Shown piece by piece: positions 8,433-17,108 of a stretch of DNA of 64,000 nucleotides. The stretch lies in NCBI GenBank assembly GCA_003001795.1, contig PVNI01000016.1, positions 62,001 to 126,000 of the forward strand, read 5' to 3'. The notes beneath the pieces were generated by a model. It saw only the letters and a list, made by a program, of their open reading frames with translations, was not told where the DNA came from and did not search any database. Numbering within the stretch: position 1 is the first letter of the stretch; each line of letters starts with the position of its first letter. Both the position numbers and the translations under genes were made by a program. This DNA comes from Actinomadura viridilutea (GTDB lineage: Bacteria; Actinomycetota; Actinomycetes; Streptosporangiales; Streptosporangiaceae).

Positions 8433-9248
8433 GTGGACGACGAGCAGGCACCTCCGGGGATCGACCCGACCAAGGCGCACCCGAGCCGCCGGTACAACTA
8501 CTGGCTCGGCGGCAAGGACAACTACGCCGTCGACCGGGAATCCGCGGAGACGGTCGCCTCCGCTTTCCCGACGGTCCGCCTGGCCGCCCAGGAGAACCGG
8601 CGGTTCCTCCGGCGCGCGGTGTCGTACCTGGCGGCCGAGCGCGGCGTCCGGCAGTTCCTGGACATCGGGACGGGCCTGCCGTCGGCCGGGAACGTCCACG
8701 AGGTCGCCCAGGAGATCGATCCGTCCTGCCGGGTCGTGTACGTGGACAACGACCCGATCGTGCTCGCCCACGCGCGGGCGCTGCTCACCAGCACGCCCGA
8801 GGGGGCCACCGCGTACCTGGACGCGGACCTGCGCGACCCCGAGAAGATCCTGACGCATCCCGACCTGCACGCCACGCTGGACCTGTCGCGGCCGGTGGCG
8901 CTGATGCTGGTCGCGATCATGCATTTTCTGACCGATGACGACGACCCGTACGGCGTCCTCGCCCGGCTGCTGGAGCCGCTCGCTCCGGGCAGCCACGTCG
9001 TGATCACGCACGCGACCGGCGACCACCTCACCCCCGAGCAGTACGCCGAGACCGTGGCGGCCAACGAACGCAGCGGGGTCCCGTTCCGGCTGCGTTCCAA
9101 GGAGGAGTTCACCCGGTTCTTCACCGGCCTTGAAGTGCTGCCGCCCGGCATCACCTCGATCGTCGAGTGGCGCCCCGAGGACCCGCCGGAGAAGCGCTCG
9201 TCCGTCGAGGACGTCTCCATGTACGGCGCCGTCGCCATCAAGCCCTGA
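8433..9248 (+). CDS. SAM-dependent methyltransferase, PF04672 (DUF574) family
   Basis: The 271-residue product belongs to the actinobacterial S-adenosyl methyltransferase family Methyltransf_19. The N-terminus carries the family signature PSRRYNYWLGGKDNY. The Rossmann-type SAM site is seen as FLDIGTGLPSAGNVHEVAQ and VVYVDNDPIVLAHAR. The substrate is unknown for the whole family. The GTG at 8433 has GCGAGG upstream. A paralogue of the same layout is encoded at 40468-41265. The gene is divergent from the P450 gene, and only 14 bases separate its stop from the convergent xylulokinase gene. Confidence 0.92.
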   Translation: MDDEQAPPGIDPTKAHPSRRYNYWLGGKDNYAVDRESAETVASAFPTVRLAAQENRRFLRRAVSYLAAERGVRQFLDIGTGLPSAGNVHEVAQEIDPSCRVVYVDNDPIVLAHARALLTSTPEGATAYLDADLRDPEKILTHPDLHATLDLSRPVALMLVAIMHFLTDDDDPYGVLARLLEPLAPGSHVVITHATGDHLTPEQYAETVAANERSGVPFRLRSKEEFTRFFTGLEVLPPGITSIVEWRPEDPPEKRSSVEDVSMYGAVAIKP

Positions 9249-9262
9249 ACCAACGATTGGGC

Positions 9263-10696
9263 TTATTTGGCGGCGATGTGTTCGGCGTGGTCGCGGTAGC
9301 GGTGGTAGAGGGGCTCGTATTGCTTGGCGCGGTGCGTCGGGTGGACGACCGGGTCGGCGGTGACCGGGGGCGGCGGTACGGGCAGCCCTGCCGCTGATGC
9401 GGCGAGCATGGCCGCGCCTACGGCGGACGCGCTGCGCACCCCGATGGGGTGCAGCGGCATCCCCAGCACGTCGGCCAGCAGCGTGCGGAATGCGGGGGCG
9501 GCGATGCCGCCTCCGACGAGGCGTGCGTGCTCCAGCTTGGAGGCGGACGGCAGTGCTTCCAAGGCGTGACGGATCGCGAACGCCACGCCTTCGACGGCGG
9601 CTTGGGCCAGGGACGCGCGATCGCCCGCCAGGTCCAGGCCGAGCCATGCGCCGCGTGCGTGCGCGTTCAGCACGGGGGAGCGTTCACCGGTCAGGTACGG
9701 CACGAACGTCACCCCGTCCGCGCCGGGCGGGCGTTCCGCCGCCGCGTACAACTCGTCCCAGCCGAGGCCGAGCACGCGGCGCACCCAGTCCAGTGCGAGT
9801 CCCGCGTTCTGCACGGCCGCCATCGCGTACCAGCGAGCGCCCTCCGCGGCGGCCGAGCGGTACAGGTGCGTGCGGGGGTCCGGGGTGACGACGGGGTCGT
9901 GCACGGGCCGGACGATCTGCGCGCCCGTGCCGACGGAGATCTGCGGGTCGAGCGGGTCGGTCAGCCCGGTGGCCAGCAGCGCCGCGGCCGTGTCCGCGCA
10001 GCCGGTCGCCACGGGGACGCCCACGTCGACTCTCGGCAGACCGCGAGCCGAGACGACGCCGGCCCGTTCGCCGGACGGACGCACCGGAGGCAGCAGCCCG
10101 GGGTCCAGGCCGACGCCGCGGACGACGTCGTCGGCCCACCGGTCGCCGGGGACGTCCCACAGCAGCGTGGCCGAGGCGTCGGACGGGTCCGTGGCGACGT
10201 CGCCGGTGAGGCGGTGGCGCACCCAGTCCTTGGGCAGCAGCGCGATGTGCGCGCGCTCGTACGCGGCCGGTTCGTTCCGCCGGACCCAGAGCAGCAGCGG
10301 CCCGGTCATCCCGGGTGAAAGCGGGTTCGCCAGTTTGTGGAGGAGTTCGTCCGGTAGCGCCTGCCACGCGGAGACCTCCGAGGTGGCGCGGGAGTCCGCC
10401 CACAGCAGCGCGGGCCGTATCGGCGAACCGTCCTCGTCGGCGAGCACCAGGCCGTGCATCTGCCCGTCGACGCCGATCCCGGCGACCTCCAGCCTGCCGG
10501 ACGACAGCGCCTCCCCCAGCGCCGCGACGACCGCGTCCCACCAGTCGGCGGGGTGCGTCTCCGCCTGCCCAGGGGCGGGGCTGCGCACGGGATACTCGCG
10601 GGCCGCCTCGGCGTGGACCGTGCCGTCGAGCCCGAGCGCCACCACCTTGACGCCGCTGGTGCCGAGGTCGATGCCGACGAAGACGGGGACGGTCAT
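9263..10696 (-). CDS. xylB: Xylulokinase, FGGY family
   Basis: This 477-residue enzyme phosphorylates D-xylulose to xylulose 5-phosphate with ATP, feeding the pentose phosphate pathway. The N-terminal FGGY domain opens MTVPVFVGIDLGTSGVK (phosphate 1 loop) and contains GVDGQMHGLV, the xylulokinase substrate motif. The C-terminal domain has the FGGY-type loop LVGGGIAAPAFRTLLADVLG. The ATG at 10696 follows AAGGAG at a good distance. No xylose isomerase, transporter or ROK repressor gene is adjacent, so it is a lone gene here. Confidence 0.92.
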   Translation of the reverse strand: MTVPVFVGIDLGTSGVKVVALGLDGTVHAEAAREYPVRSPAPGQAETHPADWWDAVVAALGEALSSGRLEVAGIGVDGQMHGLVLADEDGSPIRPALLWADSRATSEVSAWQALPDELLHKLANPLSPGMTGPLLLWVRRNEPAAYERAHIALLPKDWVRHRLTGDVATDPSDASATLLWDVPGDRWADDVVRGVGLDPGLLPPVRPSGERAGVVSARGLPRVDVGVPVATGCADTAAALLATGLTDPLDPQISVGTGAQIVRPVHDPVVTPDPRTHLYRSAAAEGARWYAMAAVQNAGLALDWVRRVLGLGWDELYAAAERPPGADGVTFVPYLTGERSPVLNAHARGAWLGLDLAGDRASLAQAAVEGVAFAIRHALEALPSASKLEHARLVGGGIAAPAFRTLLADVLGMPLHPIGVRSASAVGAAMLAASAAGLPVPPPPVTADPVVHPTHRAKQYEPLYHRYRDHAEHIAAK

Positions 10697-10810
10697 GCTG
10701 CACTCTCCTTGACGCGGCGCTGTCGTCGGGCCAGCCGCTGGAGGCGGCCGGCCGGACGTCTCGGTTGCGCCCACCACATTGTCCGCATCGAGGGGTGCGA
10801 TGAAACGACG

Positions 10811-10847
10811 CACAGGTTCCCCTCCGAGGGGAGGAGGGGAACCTGTG
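10811..10847 (-). terminator. Hairpin terminator after the Thr-rich secreted protein gene
   Basis: A perfect 15-bp stem (10811-10825 with 10833-10847, arm CACAGGTTCCCCTCC) encloses a 7-base loop. It lies 36 bases beyond the stop of the minus-strand gene at 10884 and before xylB. No clear T run follows, as is common in high-GC actinomycetes. Confidence 0.75.
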
Positions 10848-10883
10848 GTCAGGCGAGGAGGAGACCGCGAGTGGTTGCCGGCG

Positions 10884-11426
10884 TCAGCGTCGGAAGACGA
10901 AGGCCCGGCCCTCGTCCCCGTTCCACCAGCCGCTGCGCCGCCAGTTCGACCAGGGACCGGTGTTGCACTGCCGCACCCTCACGCGAGGGCGCATGGTCCG
11001 CGGGCGGTCGTAGCCGATGAAGCCCACGCCCACGGCGCACCTGCCGTCGTTCCGGAGGTTCCTGACGCGTAGGTGAATGCTGGTCTGCCGCGCGCGTGTC
11101 CATTTGCCGGCGTGCCGGGCGCGCGGCAGGGTGCGGTGGCATACGTAGTACTGCAGGAGAGCGCGGCCGTCCCTGGAGCGTTGCGTCCCGCGGTGCCGGC
11201 AGTGTCGCCGGTGGTCGGGGCGCGCGCTGTCCACGGCGGTGGACGCGGCGGTCGTGGTCGCTCTCGTGGTCGACGCCGTGGTCGATACCGTGGTCGACGC
11301 CGTGGTCGACGCCGTGGTCGCGGCCGTGGCGGAGGCCGCGGTCGGGACGGTCGGCGGGGCGAGGGCCACCAGTCCGGCGCCCACGACCGCACCGGCCGCG
11401 ATGAGGGCGAACTTCGGCTTTTGCAT
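10884..11426 (-). CDS. Secreted protein with Thr/Ser-rich linker
   Basis: This 180-residue protein has an N-terminal signal peptide (MQKPKF, then AAGAVVGAGLVALAPP). A low-complexity linker of about 35 residues built of TTAST units follows; it is encoded by short DNA repeats at 11220-11345. The C-terminal domain is basic and contains four cysteines, LRVRNLRNDGRCAVGVGF and GPWSNWRRSGWWNGDEGRAF. The tail resembles small extracellular beta-rich domains, but I do not recognise a named family. The ATG at 11426 follows AAGGGGAAG. A strong hairpin ends the transcript. The shared upstream region with the STAND gene holds three inverted repeats. Confidence 0.7.
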   Translation of the reverse strand: MQKPKFALIAAGAVVGAGLVALAPPTVPTAASATAATTASTTASTTVSTTASTTRATTTAASTAVDSARPDHRRHCRHRGTQRSRDGRALLQYYVCHRTLPRARHAGKWTRARQTSIHLRVRNLRNDGRCAVGVGFIGYDRPRTMRPRVRVRQCNTGPWSNWRRSGWWNGDEGRAFVFRR

Positions 11427-11462
11427 ACCTGTTCTTCCCCTTTCGAAGGATTTCGTCGATGA

Positions 11463-11488
11463 CCGGGCGTATTTTGTGCGACGCCCGG
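11463..11488. promoter_or_regulatory. Inverted repeat CCGGGCGT / ACGCCCGG
   Basis: Perfect 8-bp arms at 11463-11470 and 11481-11488 are separated by 10 bases. The site lies 37 bases upstream of the secreted-protein start and inside the divergent promoter region, so it is a candidate operator. Confidence 0.45.
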
Positions 11489-11517
11489 GCCTGACATGTC
11501 CGGTTCTAGCCGCCGAA

Positions 11518-11553
11518 TGTTGTCCTGTGTCGGTGAGTGGACACCGGACAACA
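11518..11553. promoter_or_regulatory. Long inverted repeat in the divergent promoter region
   Basis: The arms TGTTGTCCTGTGTC (11518-11531) and GACACCGGACAACA (11540-11553) pair over 14 bp with one mismatch across an 8-base spacer. A second small repeat, GCCCA/TGGGC at 11554-11570, touches it. The STAND gene starts 46 bases downstream. It could be an operator for the STAND protein's own HTH domain or an mRNA hairpin; the former is inference. Confidence 0.55.
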
Positions 11554-11599
11554 GCCCACGGACAATGGGCGCAGCGAAGTCCGACCAAATGGGGTGGCG

Positions 11600-14500
11600 A
11601 TGCCTCGTCCTGAACGTCCGCTGAACGGCGACGATGTGGTGACGCGTTTCGCCGCCGACCTGCGTCGGCTGCGGGCGAAAGCGGGCAGTCCGACCTATCG
11701 CGAGCTGGCGCGGCGGGCGCATTACTCGGCGTCGACGCTGGCAGACGCCGCGTCCGGACGAAAATTGCCCAGTTTGTCGGTGACGCTGGCATATGTCCGA
11801 GCTTGCGAGGGAGACGTCGCCGAATGGGAGGAGCGCTGGCGCCGTGCCGCGGTGGAAACCGCGGCCGCCGCGGATTCCGTGAATTCCGATGGGGGCGCCG
11901 CCGACGGAGCAGACGATTCCGCGCCTTCGGAACGACAACGCGTCCCTTATGTGGGTCTGGCTGCATTTCAGCCTGAAGATTGCCAATGGTTCTTCGGGCG
12001 GGAACGGCTCACCGACGATCTCGTCCGGCGGGTCCGCGCGGGGCGATTCCTCGCCGTGTTCGGGGCCTCGGGCGCCGGGAAATCGTCGGTGCTGCGGGCC
12101 GGGCTGCTGGCCTGTCTCCGCGAGGAGACGGCCGTGGAGGGGGCCGAGTGGCCCACCGTGCTGCTCACCCCGGGCCCCCATCCGCTGGACGAGTGCGCCG
12201 CCCGCCTGGCCGCCGTCGGCGGCGGCTCGGCCGCCGCGCTGCGCAAGGAGCTGGCCGAGGACGAGCGCGCGGTGCACCTGGCGGTGCTGCAGGCGCTGGC
12301 CGGGCGGCCCGCGGACGTCGACCTGCTGCTGGTGGTGGACCAGTTCGAAGAGGTCTTCACGCTGTGCGCCGACGGTGCCGAGCGCGCCCGGTTCATCGCC
12401 GCCCTGCTCGCCGCCGTCCGGGCCCCCAACAGCCGCACCCGCGTCGTGCTGGGCGTGCGCGCCGACTTCTACGCCCGCTGCACCCAGCACCCGGACCTGG
12501 TCGAGGCGATGCGGGACGCGCAGGTGCCGGTCGGCCCGATGACGACCGACGAGCTGCGCCGGGCGATCACCCAGCCCGCCGTCCGGTCCGGGTGCATCGT
12601 CGAGGGCGCGCTGCTGGCCCGGGTGATCGCCGACGCGGGCGGCCGGGCCAACGCGCTGCCCCTGGTGTCCCACGCGCTGCGCGAGACCTGGCGGCGCCGC
12701 CGCGGCACCACCCTCACCCTGGCCGGGTACGAGGCCGCGGGCGGCATCCGGCACGCCCTGGCCCGCACCGCCGAGGCCGTGTACGCGGAGCTGACCGCCG
12801 AGCAGCGGCGCCTCGCCCGCGGCGTCTTCCTGCGCCTGGTCGCGCTCGGGGACGGCACCGGCGACACCAAGCGGCGCGTCCACCGCGACGAGTTCGGCAC
12901 CGGCCGTCCCGACGTCGACCGGGTGCTGGACGCGCTGGCCCGCGCCCGGCTGATCACCCTGGACACCGACACCGTCGAGATCACGCACGAGGCGCTGCTG
13001 GACGCCTGGCCGCGGCTGCGCCGCTGGCTCGACGAGGACCGCGCCGACCTGCTCACCCACCAGCGGCTGGCGGAGGCCGCCCTCGCCTGGGACCGCGAGC
13101 AGCGCGACCCCGGGCTGCTGTACCGGGGCAGCCGCCTGGCCGCCGCCGCCGAATGGGCCGAGCGGCACCGCGACGACGTGCTGCTCGGCGACCTCCTGCG
13201 GGACTTCCTCGCCGCGTCGGCCCGGCACGAACGGCGCGCCGCCCGCCTGCGCCGCGCCGCGGTCGCCGCGCTGGCGGCGCTCGCGCTGACCGCCTCGGTG
13301 ACCGCCGTGGTCGCCTTCCAGCAGAGTTCGGCGGCGAAGACCGAACGCGACCGGGCCATGGCCGAGCGGATCATGAGCGTGGCCGACAGCGTCGCGCACA
13401 CCGACCCCTCGCTCGCCGCCCGGCTCGCCCTGACCGCGTACCGGATGCGGCCCACCGGGCAGGCGCGCATCGACCTGCTCGACACGCAGAACATCGCCCT
13501 GTCCCGAGCGCTCACCGGGCACACCCAGGCGGTGCACGCGGTCGCCTACAGCCCGAACGGCCGCACCCTCGCCACCGGCGGCGCCGACGGCACCGTCCGC
13601 CTGTGGAACGTGTCCGACCCGACGCGTCCCCGCCCCGCCGGGCCGCCGATCGCCGGGCACGCGGGCGAAATCCACGCGCTGCGGTTCTCCCCGGACGGCC
13701 GCACCCTGGCCGGTGCGGGCCAGGACCGGACGGTGCGCTTGTGGGACGTGTCCGACCCCGCCCGCCCGAAGGCCCTCGGGCGGCCGCTCACCGGTCACAC
13801 CGGCCGAGTGCTGTCGGTGTCGTTCGGCGGTGACGGCGCCACGCTCGTCACGTCCGGCGACGACCGCACGGTGCGGCTGTGGGACGTGTCCGACCCCGCC
13901 GCCGCCCGCCCTCTCGGCGAGCCGCTCAAGAAGCAGGACGACGCGGTCGAGTCCGCGGCGGTCAGCCGCGACGGCCGCACGGTCGCCGCCGCGGGCCGCG
14001 ACGGCGCGATCCGGCTGTGGAACGTCACCGACCGGGAGCATCCCGCCCCGTGGCGGCGGCCGCTCACCGTCCCCGGCGGCGCGGTGCACGCGGTCGCGCT
14101 CTCCCCCGACGGGCGGACGCTCGCCGGCGTCGGCGACGACCGCACGGTGCGGCTGTGGGACGTGTCCGACCCCGCGGACGCCGAACCCCTCGGCAAGCCG
14201 CTCACCGGCCACACCGACACGATCCTCGCCGCCGCGTTCAGCCCCGACGGGCGGACCCTCGTCACCGGCGGCGCCGACCACACCCTCCGCCTCTGGGACG
14301 TGTCCGATCCGTCCCGTCCGACGCGGCTCGGGCCGCCCCTGGCGGGCCACACCGGGTTCGTCACCGGCGCCGTGTTCAGCCCCGACGGACACTGGCTGGC
14401 CAGCGCGGGCACCGACCGCACCGTGCGGCTGTGGAACCTGCCCCGGACCGCCCTCACCGGCCACACCGACACGGTCAACGCGGTGGCCTACGCGCGCGAC

Positions 14501-15484
14501 GGCCGCACGCTCGCCACCGCCGCCGACGACCGCACCGTGCGGCTGTGGGACGTCCGCGACCCCGGCAGCCCCCGCCCCTGGGGACCGCCGCTCACCGCGC
14601 ACACCGATCCCGTCATCCGGGCGGTGTTCAGCCCTGACAGCCGGACGCTCGCCACCTCCTCCCGCGACCGCACCGTCCGGCTGTGGGACGTCCGCGACCC
14701 GGCCCGCCCGCGCCCGCTGGCGTCGATCCCCATCGAGGACGCCGAAGCGGCCGGCGCGCTGGCGTTCCATCCGGCCGGGCGCGTCCTGGTGACCGGAGCG
14801 GCCCGCCGCACCCTCCAACTGTGGGACGTGTCCGACCCGGCGCGCCCCACCCGGCTGGGGGAGCCGCTCACCGGGCACACCGCCGAACTGCACTGGGCCG
14901 TGTTCCGACCCGACGGCCGCGTCCTCGCCGTCGGCGGCGCCGACGACAAGGTGCGGTTGTGGAACGTCCGCGACCCGGCGCACCCGCGCGCCCTGCCGCC
15001 GATCGCGACCGGCGACAACAGCGGCCTCCTCTGGGGCGCCTTCGACTCCGCCGGCGACGTCCTGGCCGTGGCCGGCGCCGGTCAGGCCGTCCAGTTGTGG
15101 AAGGTGCGCGATCCGGCGCGTCCCACGGCGTTCCGGCGGCCGTTGACCGGACACGGGCTGCCGGTGCGATGGGTCGGGTTCCGCCCGGGCGAGGAGGGCT
15201 TGGCCAGCGCGGGCGATGACGGCACGGTGCGGCTGTGGCGGGTGACCAAGCGCGCCCGCGCGTTCCCGGCGGGCAAACCGCTGACCGCGGGCCACACCGG
15301 CGCGTTGCGCAGCGCCGCCTACAGCCCCGACGGACGCACGCTGGCCAGCGCCGGGGAGGACCGCGTCGTCCGTCTGACGCCCACTGATGTCGACCGGGCG
15401 GCGCGCCGCATCTGCGCGACCACCGAGGGGTCCTCGTCGTGGGGGCGGGCGCGGCGCTTCAATCTGGCCCGTCCCTGCGACTGA
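11600..15484 (+). CDS. HTH-nSTAND1-WD40 repeat protein
   Basis: The 1294-residue protein has four parts. An XRE-type HTH lies at about 12-70 (YRELARRAHYSASTLADAASG). An nSTAND1 NTPase spans about 105-500, with PYVGLAAFQPEDCQWFFGR at its start, GASGAGKS at 155-162 and VVDQFEEVF with Asp247. A membrane segment is at about 556-574. From about 636 to the end there are 14 WD repeats, most ending RLWDVSDPxxP, enough for two seven-bladed propellers. STAND proteins act as signal-activated switches with the propeller as sensor. The membrane helix would place the propellers outside or at the membrane. The ATG at 11600 follows GGGGTGG. The last blade is weak (VVRLTPTDV). Confidence 0.9.
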   Translation: MPRPERPLNGDDVVTRFAADLRRLRAKAGSPTYRELARRAHYSASTLADAASGRKLPSLSVTLAYVRACEGDVAEWEERWRRAAVETAAAADSVNSDGGAADGADDSAPSERQRVPYVGLAAFQPEDCQWFFGRERLTDDLVRRVRAGRFLAVFGASGAGKSSVLRAGLLACLREETAVEGAEWPTVLLTPGPHPLDECAARLAAVGGGSAAALRKELAEDERAVHLAVLQALAGRPADVDLLLVVDQFEEVFTLCADGAERARFIAALLAAVRAPNSRTRVVLGVRADFYARCTQHPDLVEAMRDAQVPVGPMTTDELRRAITQPAVRSGCIVEGALLARVIADAGGRANALPLVSHALRETWRRRRGTTLTLAGYEAAGGIRHALARTAEAVYAELTAEQRRLARGVFLRLVALGDGTGDTKRRVHRDEFGTGRPDVDRVLDALARARLITLDTDTVEITHEALLDAWPRLRRWLDEDRADLLTHQRLAEAALAWDREQRDPGLLYRGSRLAAAAEWAERHRDDVLLGDLLRDFLAASARHERRAARLRRAAVAALAALALTASVTAVVAFQQSSAAKTERDRAMAERIMSVADSVAHTDPSLAARLALTAYRMRPTGQARIDLLDTQNIALSRALTGHTQAVHAVAYSPNGRTLATGGADGTVRLWNVSDPTRPRPAGPPIAGHAGEIHALRFSPDGRTLAGAGQDRTVRLWDVSDPARPKALGRPLTGHTGRVLSVSFGGDGATLVTSGDDRTVRLWDVSDPAAARPLGEPLKKQDDAVESAAVSRDGRTVAAAGRDGAIRLWNVTDREHPAPWRRPLTVPGGAVHAVALSPDGRTLAGVGDDRTVRLWDVSDPADAEPLGKPLTGHTDTILAAAFSPDGRTLVTGGADHTLRLWDVSDPSRPTRLGPPLAGHTGFVTGAVFSPDGHWLASAGTDRTVRLWNLPRTALTGHTDTVNAVAYARDGRTLATAADDRTVRLWDVRDPGSPRPWGPPLTAHTDPVIRAVFSPDSRTLATSSRDRTVRLWDVRDPARPRPLASIPIEDAEAAGALAFHPAGRVLVTGAARRTLQLWDVSDPARPTRLGEPLTGHTAELHWAVFRPDGRVLAVGGADDKVRLWNVRDPAHPRALPPIATGDNSGLLWGAFDSAGDVLAVAGAGQAVQLWKVRDPARPTAFRRPLTGHGLPVRWVGFRPGEEGLASAGDDGTVRLWRVTKRARAFPAGKPLTAGHTGALRSAAYSPDGRTLASAGEDRVVRLTPTDVDRAARRICATTEGSSSWGRARRFNLARPCD

Positions 15485-15564
15485 CCCCGCGGTCCCCATC
15501 GGCCAGCGTTCGCGGCCCGGACATCGGGCCGTCGCATCCCCGTCCGTCCGGTGTCATCGCGGCG

Positions 15565-15999
15565 CTGGAGAAAGCACGGTACAAGGGTGAGTTCGCGCGG
15601 CCCCGCCACTTCGACGTGGCGCGCGCCGAACACGCCGAGATCCCGGTCAACGGCGGCGCCTACGACCTGATCCTCATCGGGCCGAACGGGTTCCGCCGCG
15701 AGTTCGCCGGGACGGTCCGCGACACCGCCGAGGTGTCGTCGGCCCTCGCGCCCGGCCTGCGCGACCTGCGGATCACCCTGCGCAACACCGGCCGCACGCC
15801 CCTGCGGTTCCGGCTGGCGTCGCTCGCCTACGGCCACCGGCGCCGCGAGGTCACCGTCCCGCCGCGGCAGAGCCGCACCGTCAACTGGCACACCCGCCAC
15901 GGCTGGTACGACGTCGAGATCAAGGTCGCCGGGCACCCGTCGTTCCGCCGGCGGCTGATGGGCCACATCGAGAACGGTCGGCCGAGCGTCTCCGGCTGA
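15565..15999 (+). pseudogene. Stranded C-terminal domain of a phospholipase C
   Basis: The frame encodes YKGEFARPRHFDVARAEHAE, then YDLILIGPNGFRREFAGTV, NTGRTPLRFRLASLAYG and HGWYDVEIKVAG with FRRRLMGHIENGRPS. These are the C-terminal beta domain (DUF756) signatures of bacterial phosphocholine-specific phospholipase C. The catalytic phosphoesterase domain of about 500 residues is absent: upstream lies the STAND gene. The only in-frame start candidate is a GTG at 15439 inside the STAND coding region. I call it a remnant whose 3' end and terminator survived. A short free-standing domain protein is possible but lacks a credible start. Confidence 0.7.
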
Positions 16000-16001
16000 A
16001 C

Positions 16002-16045
16002 GGGAAAGAGGCGGGGCCGCCCCCTCCTCGGTCCCGCCTCTTCCC
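16002..16045 (+). terminator. Hairpin after the phospholipase C remnant
   Basis: GGGAAAGAGGCGGG at 16002-16015 pairs with CCCGCCTCTTCCC at 16033-16045 with one bulged A. It begins two bases after the remnant's stop. Confidence 0.65.
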
Positions 16046-16439
16046 TCTCGACATCTTCCTGCACGCGTCGCCGCCTTCTCGTCGTCGTCGGCGCCGGTGG
16101 CAGGGCGCGGTGTGTGACGTCGGCGACTCCGCCGGCTCGCGTCGGCCGGTGGAGCCCTGACGCGCGACGCCGCCCCGAGACGGGGAGGGCCGCGCACCTG
16201 TTTCGACGTCAGGTGATGTCGGTCGGGTTGCGTGTACCGCGGAATCCGAGCCGACATCCCGGGGAGGCCCAGCCTGTTCTCAGCGCTCACCGGACCGCCC
16301 CGTCTGCCGCGTCGCCGACGTCGAACCGCAGGGGACGACGCGGCGGACGTATGCCTGCTGGAAACGGCCGCCGCCCTCGATGACGCGGACGCCCGGACAA
16401 CGGCTCCGACCGGCCGGCGGTTCCCCAAGCGCGAGGCGT

Positions 16440-16880
16440 GGGTGTGGACGCGGCGTTGCGCTCCGGCTCGGCTTGGCGACCGGCTCTGCGGGGCGCGCCG
16501 GGCGGCCTGCGGGTCGGACGGTCGTGCCTTCGGTCGTCCGGTGTCGGCGCGACGTCGCGCTCCGGGGCGGCCTGGCGATCGGCCCTGCGGGGCGCATCGG
16601 TTGGCCTTCCCGTCGGGTGGTCGTGCTTTCGATTGCCCGGAGTGGGCACGGCGTTGCGCTGCGGGTCGGCCCGGCGTCCGGCCGACTCTGCGGTGTGCGT
16701 CGGTTGTTCGCGGCCTGTGCGTGGGGCGGTCGTGCCTTCGGTTGTCCGGAGTGGGCGCGGCGTTGCGCCTCGGGTCGGCGTGGTGCTCAGCCCTGCGGGG
16801 CGTGTCGGTTGTTCGCGGCCCGCAGGTCGGGTGGTGGCGCCTTCGGTTGTCCGGTGTCGGCGCGACGTTGGGAAGCACGC
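16440..16880. repeat. Imperfect tandem repeat, unit about 99-109 bp
   Basis: Four to five diverged copies follow each other. Each begins near GGTCGTGCCTTCGGTTGTCC, at about 16520, 16619, 16728 and 16833, with a poorer copy before. Shared sub-blocks are GCGCGGCGTTGCGC, CCCTGCGGGGCG and GTCGGTTGTTCGCGGCC. All frames give Arg/Gly/Ala-rich or Arg/Pro-rich sequence with no start, domain or codon pattern of a gene. The whole 16046-17108 interval otherwise shows nothing I can name. Confidence 0.6.
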
Positions 16881-17108
16881 GCGTGCATGCCCAGCCGCCG
16901 ACGCCGGGTCCTTCAAGGACGGCGTGGTGGCGGACGCCGGTGCGGTATCCCGTTCTGAGTCGGTGTTCGGGCTGTGCTGCGTGGCGTTGGCGGGAGCTTG
17001 TGTGTGCATGGCGTTCTGCCGTCGCAGGTTCCTCGGGGACGGCGGGTACTGGCTGGCGGGTGTGTAGCGGGGGCCGGTGTGCCGAGGTGTGGGTGCCTGC
17101 GGCGGACG

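Noticed and set aside
7043..9248. A P450 plus methyltransferase biosynthetic gene cluster
   Set aside because: The two genes are divergent and flanked by ychJ and xylB, with no synthase or transporter.
10979..15499. A 1506-codon minus-strand open frame across the STAND gene
   Set aside because: It repeats GGERAAV/RVGHVPQP in step with the WD repeats of the real gene and has no start or domain.
15439..15999. A normal 186-residue secreted protein gene starting at GTG 15439
   Set aside because: The proposed start lies inside the STAND coding region with no ribosome site, and the first 40 residues are non-domain sequence.
16440..16880. CRISPR array
   Set aside because: Units are about 100 bp, diverged, and show no short constant repeat with unique spacers.
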